Positions 60,438 through 64,000 of a stretch of DNA of 64,000 nt are shown here, piece by piece (the stretch's first letter is position 1; each line of letters begins with the position of its first letter). A program made the translations under genes and the position numbers. Origin of the DNA: Serratia liquefaciens ATCC 27592 (GTDB lineage: Bacteria > Pseudomonadota > Gammaproteobacteria > Enterobacterales > Enterobacteriaceae); contig NC_021741.1 in assembly GCF_000422085.1 (NCBI RefSeq), forward strand, positions 4,836,001 to 4,900,000, written 5' to 3'. The notes under the pieces are model-generated. The model was not told the origin of the DNA. It saw only the letters and a program-made list of their open reading frames with translations, and did no database searches.

Positions 60438-60656
60438 ATGCATCTTCTGCCTAAACGGTCTTATAAGATCGCCGGCTTCGCCAATGAAATCGGCCCGGCT
60501 TATCGCCAAAAACTTTTATCCCTCGGCATGCTGCCGGGCTCGTCTTTTGAAGTGGTACGCGTCGCACCATTGGGTGATCCCATAGAAATAAAAACCCGCC
60601 GCGTCAGCCTGGTGCTGCGCAGGAAAGATCTGGCCCTGATCCTGCTCGACGGCTAG
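60438..60656 (+). CDS. feoA: Ferrous iron transport protein A
   Basis: The 72-residue SH3-like protein starts at ATG 60438 ([14 protein letters not shown]), preceded by GAGAAGG. It contains [19 protein letters not shown] and [19 protein letters not shown], the FeoA hallmarks. It acts with FeoB in ferrous iron uptake. An upstream frame running from 60316 in another phase is not supported. Confidence 0.94.
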   Translation: MHLLPKRSYKIAGFANEIGPAYRQKLLSLGMLPGSSFEVVRVAPLGDPIEIKTRRVSLVLRRKDLALILLDG

Positions 60657-60727
60657 TCCTGAGCCGCCTTGCTTTGGCCATGCATCTTGCCTGGCCCAAC
60701 TTCCATTGACTGATATCACGCTAAATT

Positions 60728-63043
60728 ATGAAAAAACTCACTATTGGCTTAATAGGCAACCCCAACTCCGGTAAAACTACGCTGTTCAACCAGCTGACCG
60801 GGGCACGCCAGCGGGTCGGTAACTGGGCGGGCGTGACGGTAGAACGCAAAGAAGGCCTGTTCACCACGCCGCAATCACAGGTCAAACTGGTCGATCTGCC
60901 CGGCACCTACTCCCTGACCACCATCTCGGAGCAAACCTCACTCGACGAACAAATTGCCTGCCACTACATTCTGAGCGGCGACGCCGATCTGCTGATCAAC
61001 GTGGTCGATGCTTCCAATCTGGAACGTAATCTATACCTGACGCTGCAACTGCTGGAGCTGGGCATCCCCTGCATTGTCGCGCTGAATATGTTGGATATCG
61101 CCAAAAGCCAAAAAATTAATATCGATATCGCGGCACTGTCGGCGCGTCTCGGCTGTCCGGTGGTGCCGATGGTATCCACCAAAGCCGACGGCATTGGCGT
61201 GCTGAAGCAGATGATCGACAACCATCAGTTCAACGAATTAAAAGCGCTGGTGAACTACCCGCCGCTGCTGCTCAAGGAAATGACCACGCTGAGCGACGCC
61301 ATGCCGCAGACCCTGCCAAGCGAACAACGTCGCTGGCTGGCGCTGCAGATGCTGGAAGGCGATATCTACAGCCACCAGCTTGCCGGCCCTGCGGCGGCCC
61401 TGCTGCCGGCGGCCAAACAGGCGCTGCAGCGGCAACAGCAGGAAGATCCTGCACTGGTGATTGCCGATGCGCGTTATCAGTCAATCGCCACCCTGTGCGA
61501 TGCCGTGAGCAATTCACAACAGGCCATGCCGAACCGTCTGACCGAAGCGCTGGATAAAGTGATCCTCAACCGCTGGTTAGGGGTGCCCATCTTCCTGCTG
61601 GTGATGTATTTGATGTTCCTGCTAGCCATCAACCTCGGCGGCGCACTGCAGCCGATCTTCGATATCGGGTCGGCGGCAATCTTTATTCAGGGTATTCAAT
61701 GGCTGGGCTATACCCTGCACTTCCCTGAATGGTTGACCATTTTCCTGGCGCAGGGGGTCGGTGGTGGTATCAACACTGTGCTGCCGCTGGTGCCGCAAAT
61801 CGGCATGATGTACCTGTTCCTGTCGTTCCTCGAAGACTCCGGCTATATGGCGCGTGCGGCGTTCGTGATGGACCGCCTGATGCAGGCGCTGGGGTTGCCC
61901 GGCAAGTCCTTCGTGCCGCTGATCGTCGGCTTCGGCTGTAACGTGCCTTCGATCATGGGCGCACGTACGCTGGATGCGCAGCGCGAACGCCTGATTACCA
62001 TCATGATGGCGCCCTTCATGTCCTGCGGGGCTCGGCTGGCGATCTTCGCCGTGTTTGCCGCTGCTTTCTTTGGCCAGGACGGCGCAGGCGTGGTGTTCTC
62101 TTTGTATATGCTGGGTATTGTGGTGGCAATCCTCACCGGTCTGGTATTGAAGTACACCATCATGCGCGGTGAAGCTTCCCCCTTCGTGATGGAGTTGCCG
62201 GTTTACCACGTGCCACACCTGAAAAGCCTGCTGCTGCAAACCTGGCAGCGCCTGAAAGGCTTTGTGCTGCGTGCCGGTAAGGTGATTGTAGTTGCCAGCA
62301 TCTTTATTGGCGGCCTGAACAGCTTTTCGTTCAGCGGCAAGCCGGTAGATAACATTAATGACTCGGCGCTGGCGTCGGTGTCCAAAGTATTGACGCCGCT
62401 GCTGAAACCGATGGGCGTGCACAGTGACAACTGGCAGGCTACCGTCGGCCTGGTGACCGGGGCCATGGCGAAAGAAGTGGTGGTCGGTACGCTAAATACC
62501 CTGTACACCGCCGAACATATCAACAGTACCGAATTTGATGCCGCCAACTTTAACCTGCTGGATGAACTGGGTGGCGCATTGGACACCACCTGGCAAGGGC
62601 TGAAAGACACCTTCAGCCTGAGCGTACTGTCCAACCCGATTGAGGCCAGCAAGGGCGATGGGGAAATGGACGTCGGCTCAATGGGCGTTATGAGCAGCAA
62701 ATTCGGCTCCGGGGTTTCCGCCTACAGCTACCTGATCTTTGTGTTGCTGTACGTCCCTTGCGTCTCGGTGATGGGGGCCATCGCCCGCGAATCCAGCCGC
62801 GGCTGGATGACCTTCTCCATTCTCTGGGGGCTGAACGTGGCCTACTCGCTAGCCACGCTGTTTTATCAGATTGCCACCTTCAGCCAGCATCCGCAGTACA
62901 GCCTGGCGGCGATCGCCATCGTGGTGTTATTCAATCTGCTGATTCTGTTCGGCCTGCGCCGGGCACGTAGTCGGGTCACGGTACGCCTGAGCAACGCCAC
63001 CCCGGCAGCCTGCTGTCAGGGCGCCAAGGGCAACTGCCACTAA
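60728..63043 (+). CDS. feoB: Ferrous iron transporter FeoB
   Basis: The 771-residue protein has an N-terminal G domain with the P-loop GNPNSGKTTLF at residues 10-20, G3 DLPGTYSL and G4 NMLD, followed by a helical GDI-like region and a membrane domain with two Gate regions (NVPSIMGARTLDAQR, with further TM segments). It is the inner-membrane ferrous iron permease used in anoxic and acidic niches. It overlaps feoC by one nucleotide (TAATG). Confidence 0.97.
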   Translation: MKKLTIGLIGNPNSGKTTLFNQLTGARQRVGNWAGVTVERKEGLFTTPQSQVKLVDLPGTYSLTTISEQTSLDEQIACHYILSGDADLLINVVDASNLERNLYLTLQLLELGIPCIVALNMLDIAKSQKINIDIAALSARLGCPVVPMVSTKADGIGVLKQMIDNHQFNELKALVNYPPLLLKEMTTLSDAMPQTLPSEQRRWLALQMLEGDIYSHQLAGPAAALLPAAKQALQRQQQEDPALVIADARYQSIATLCDAVSNSQQAMPNRLTEALDKVILNRWLGVPIFLLVMYLMFLLAINLGGALQPIFDIGSAAIFIQGIQWLGYTLHFPEWLTIFLAQGVGGGINTVLPLVPQIGMMYLFLSFLEDSGYMARAAFVMDRLMQALGLPGKSFVPLIVGFGCNVPSIMGARTLDAQRERLITIMMAPFMSCGARLAIFAVFAAAFFGQDGAGVVFSLYMLGIVVAILTGLVLKYTIMRGEASPFVMELPVYHVPHLKSLLLQTWQRLKGFVLRAGKVIVVASIFIGGLNSFSFSGKPVDNINDSALASVSKVLTPLLKPMGVHSDNWQATVGLVTGAMAKEVVVGTLNTLYTAEHINSTEFDAANFNLLDELGGALDTTWQGLKDTFSLSVLSNPIEASKGDGEMDVGSMGVMSSKFGSGVSAYSYLIFVLLYVPCVSVMGAIARESSRGWMTFSILWGLNVAYSLATLFYQIATFSQHPQYSLAAIAIVVLFNLLILFGLRRARSRVTVRLSNATPAACCQGAKGNCH

Positions 63044-63285
63044 TGGCCGGCCTGCTGCAGATCCGCGACGCATTGGCGCTGCACGGTAGCATACAGGCGC
63101 TTCAGCTCAGCCGTCAGTTGGCGGCTCCGCTGCCGCTGGTGCAGGCAATGCTGGAGCGTTTGGTCGCAATGGGGAAAGTGGAGCGTATCGAGCAGGATAA
63201 CAGCGCCTGCCTGAGCGGCAGCTGCAAAAGCTGTCCGGAAGGCAAAGCGTGCAGCAGTACGGTGATATATCGGTTAAAACACTGA
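63043..63285 (+). CDS. feoC: FeoC regulatory/accessory protein
   Basis: The 80-residue winged-helix protein starts MAGLLQIRDALALHGSIQALQ. A C-terminal cysteine set CX4CX2CX5C (CLSGSCKSCPEGKAC) can bind an iron-sulfur cluster, as in Klebsiella FeoC, and may protect or regulate FeoB. It overlaps feoB at TAATG. Confidence 0.9.
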   Translation: MAGLLQIRDALALHGSIQALQLSRQLAAPLPLVQAMLERLVAMGKVERIEQDNSACLSGSCKSCPEGKACSSTVIYRLKH

Positions 63286-63322
63286 GAGGTGGGGCGCGGC
63301 ACGAGGCGCGCCCCCTTCTTGA

Positions 63323-63607
63323 TTATTGCTTGTCTTTGTACACTTCGGCGATAGCACTGAACTTGCCGTGCTCACGGCCTGCCAGGATCACGTAATATTG
63401 TCCGCCTTTTTCATCAGCCAGTTTGGACAGTTCTTCTTTTGCATCCATCGGCGATGTGGTTTGTGCGGTGGTAGTTACCGTACCGATCTTCTCATATTTA
63501 CCCGGATTCTTATCCAGATCTTCCTTGGTCAGCAAGGTTGCCGCCAGGGTGCTGAAAGACACGGAACTCACAACTAACGCTGCAACAATCATTTTCAAAG
63601 ATTTCAT
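63323..63607 (-). CDS. DUF1471 (YhcN/BhsA-like) periplasmic protein
   Basis: The gene encodes 94 residues from ATG 63607 (MKSLKMIVAALVVSSVSFSTLAA), chosen because GAGAGGT is 6-7 nt upstream; two upstream ATG/near codons are less likely. A Sec signal peptide (cleavage after AA near residue 23) is followed by a small alpha/beta domain with IGTVTTTAQTTSPMDAKEEL and KGGQYYVILAGREHGKFSAIAEVYK. This matches the enterobacterial stress-linked family including BhsA, McbA and YhcN, whose molecular role is unclear. It lies convergent with feoC. Confidence 0.85.
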   Translation of the reverse strand: MKSLKMIVAALVVSSVSFSTLAATLLTKEDLDKNPGKYEKIGTVTTTAQTTSPMDAKEELSKLADEKGGQYYVILAGREHGKFSAIAEVYKDKQ

Positions 63608-63867
63608 TACCATACCTCTCAAGGGATAATTTATTTGTTATGAAAGCCGTCCAGAGTAAATGCGCGATAACACTGGCTGCCGTGACATCTTCGGACCTCG
63701 TTGCTTTCCCTGACGAGACCGTTTTCCCAGAGACGAAACGCCGAATGAAAATACGCACGCGTTTTTTCATTGTGCAGCCAACGCAGTTACCCACCTAAGT
63801 ATTGAACAGGTTTATTTTTTATCCACTAAGCGGCTCTTTTTTTAGCGCTTTATTGTGCGATTTTGGG

Positions 63868-64000
63868 TCAGATCCCATTTTCTGCCACAAAAGTGCCAAT
63901 AATTTCTGCAAATTCATCAGGGTGGGAAATGAATGGTGCATGAGCTGCTTTTGCAATGATGATTGATGGCGAGTTTGGCCACTTGGCATCAAGCAGTTCT
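63868..64000 (-). CDS. bioH: Pimeloyl-ACP methyl ester carboxylesterase BioH (3' end only)
   Basis: Only the last 43 codons are in the window, ending at a TGA (63868-63870 on the plus strand reads TCA). Reading toward the right edge gives [20 protein letters not shown] then [17 protein letters not shown]. The HAPFISHP block with the catalytic His matches the C-terminus of E. coli BioH. It demethylates pimeloyl-ACP methyl ester in biotin synthesis. The 5' part lies beyond the window. Confidence 0.85.
   Translation of the reverse strand, partial: ELLDAKWPNSPSIIIAKAAHAPFISHPDEFAEIIGTFVAENGI

Noticed and set aside
63510..63794. 94-codon minus-strand ORF overlapping the DUF1471 gene
   Set aside because: It lies in a different frame over a better gene with a signal peptide, and its sequence has no recognisable family.

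Overview
The window is a 64 kb stretch of an enterobacterial chromosome and almost certainly comes from Serratia. The proteins KefG, YheS, Crp, PabA, NirB, Dam, MrcA, OmpR, EnvZ, GreB, Tex and FeoB are nearly collinear with the E. coli kefB-to-feo region. The base composition is moderately GC-rich and there is an ERIC repeat. The species cannot be fixed from the sequence alone. Coding density is high, and no rRNA, tRNA, CRISPR array, prophage or insertion sequence was seen.

Layout. 1-3.3 kb: the 5' part of kefB with kefG, and divergent yheS. 3.3-8.4 kb: an accessory block (tauABCD for taurine use, a PhzF-family enzyme and a LysE-type exporter) placed between yheS and yheT, which are neighbours in E. 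coli. 8.5-14.3 kb: yheT-yheU-prkB, yhfA, crp, yhfK. 14.5-16.4 kb: argD and pabA. 16.5-21.2 kb: accessory genes (yjgR-like ATPase, a RelE/ParE-type toxin-antitoxin pair, and the btsSR pyruvate-sensing system with btsS frameshifted). 21.4-25.0 kb: ppiA and a small beta-glucoside operon (PTS IIA, GH4 glucosidase, LacI-type regulator). 25.2-33.3 kb: an ERIC element, tsgA, codA and nirBDC-cysG. 33.4-39.8 kb: the aroK-aroB-damX-dam-rpe-gph-trpS superoperon on the minus strand. 40.2-43.6 kb: hofMNOPQ, the DNA-uptake pilus genes. 43.8-53.4 kb: mrcA, nudE, igaA, yrfG-hslR-hslO and pckA. 53.6-54.3 kb: a FitAB/VapBC-type toxin-antitoxin pair. 54.3-59.8 kb: ompR-envZ, greB, tex. 60.4-63.3 kb: feoABC. The window closes with a DUF1471 secreted protein and the 3' end of bioH.

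Functionally, this is a conserved housekeeping backbone: nutrient regulation (crp, ompR-envZ), anaerobic nitrite reduction with its sirohaem supply, aromatic biosynthesis, cell wall and DNA methylation, gluconeogenesis and ferrous iron uptake. Lineage-specific cargo is slotted between operons. Regulatory sequences agree with the gene content: NarL/P-like and FNR sites 28 bp apart before nirB, a Fur box before feoA, a perfect 20-bp palindrome before the PTS operon, and a sigma-70 promoter before crp.

No clearly undescribed multi-gene system was found. The points most worth a second look are the one-base frameshift in btsS, the PTS operon lacking IIB and IIC, the two toxin-antitoxin modules, the inverted-repeat element inside the dam operon, and a 76-codon ORF between hofQ and aroK.
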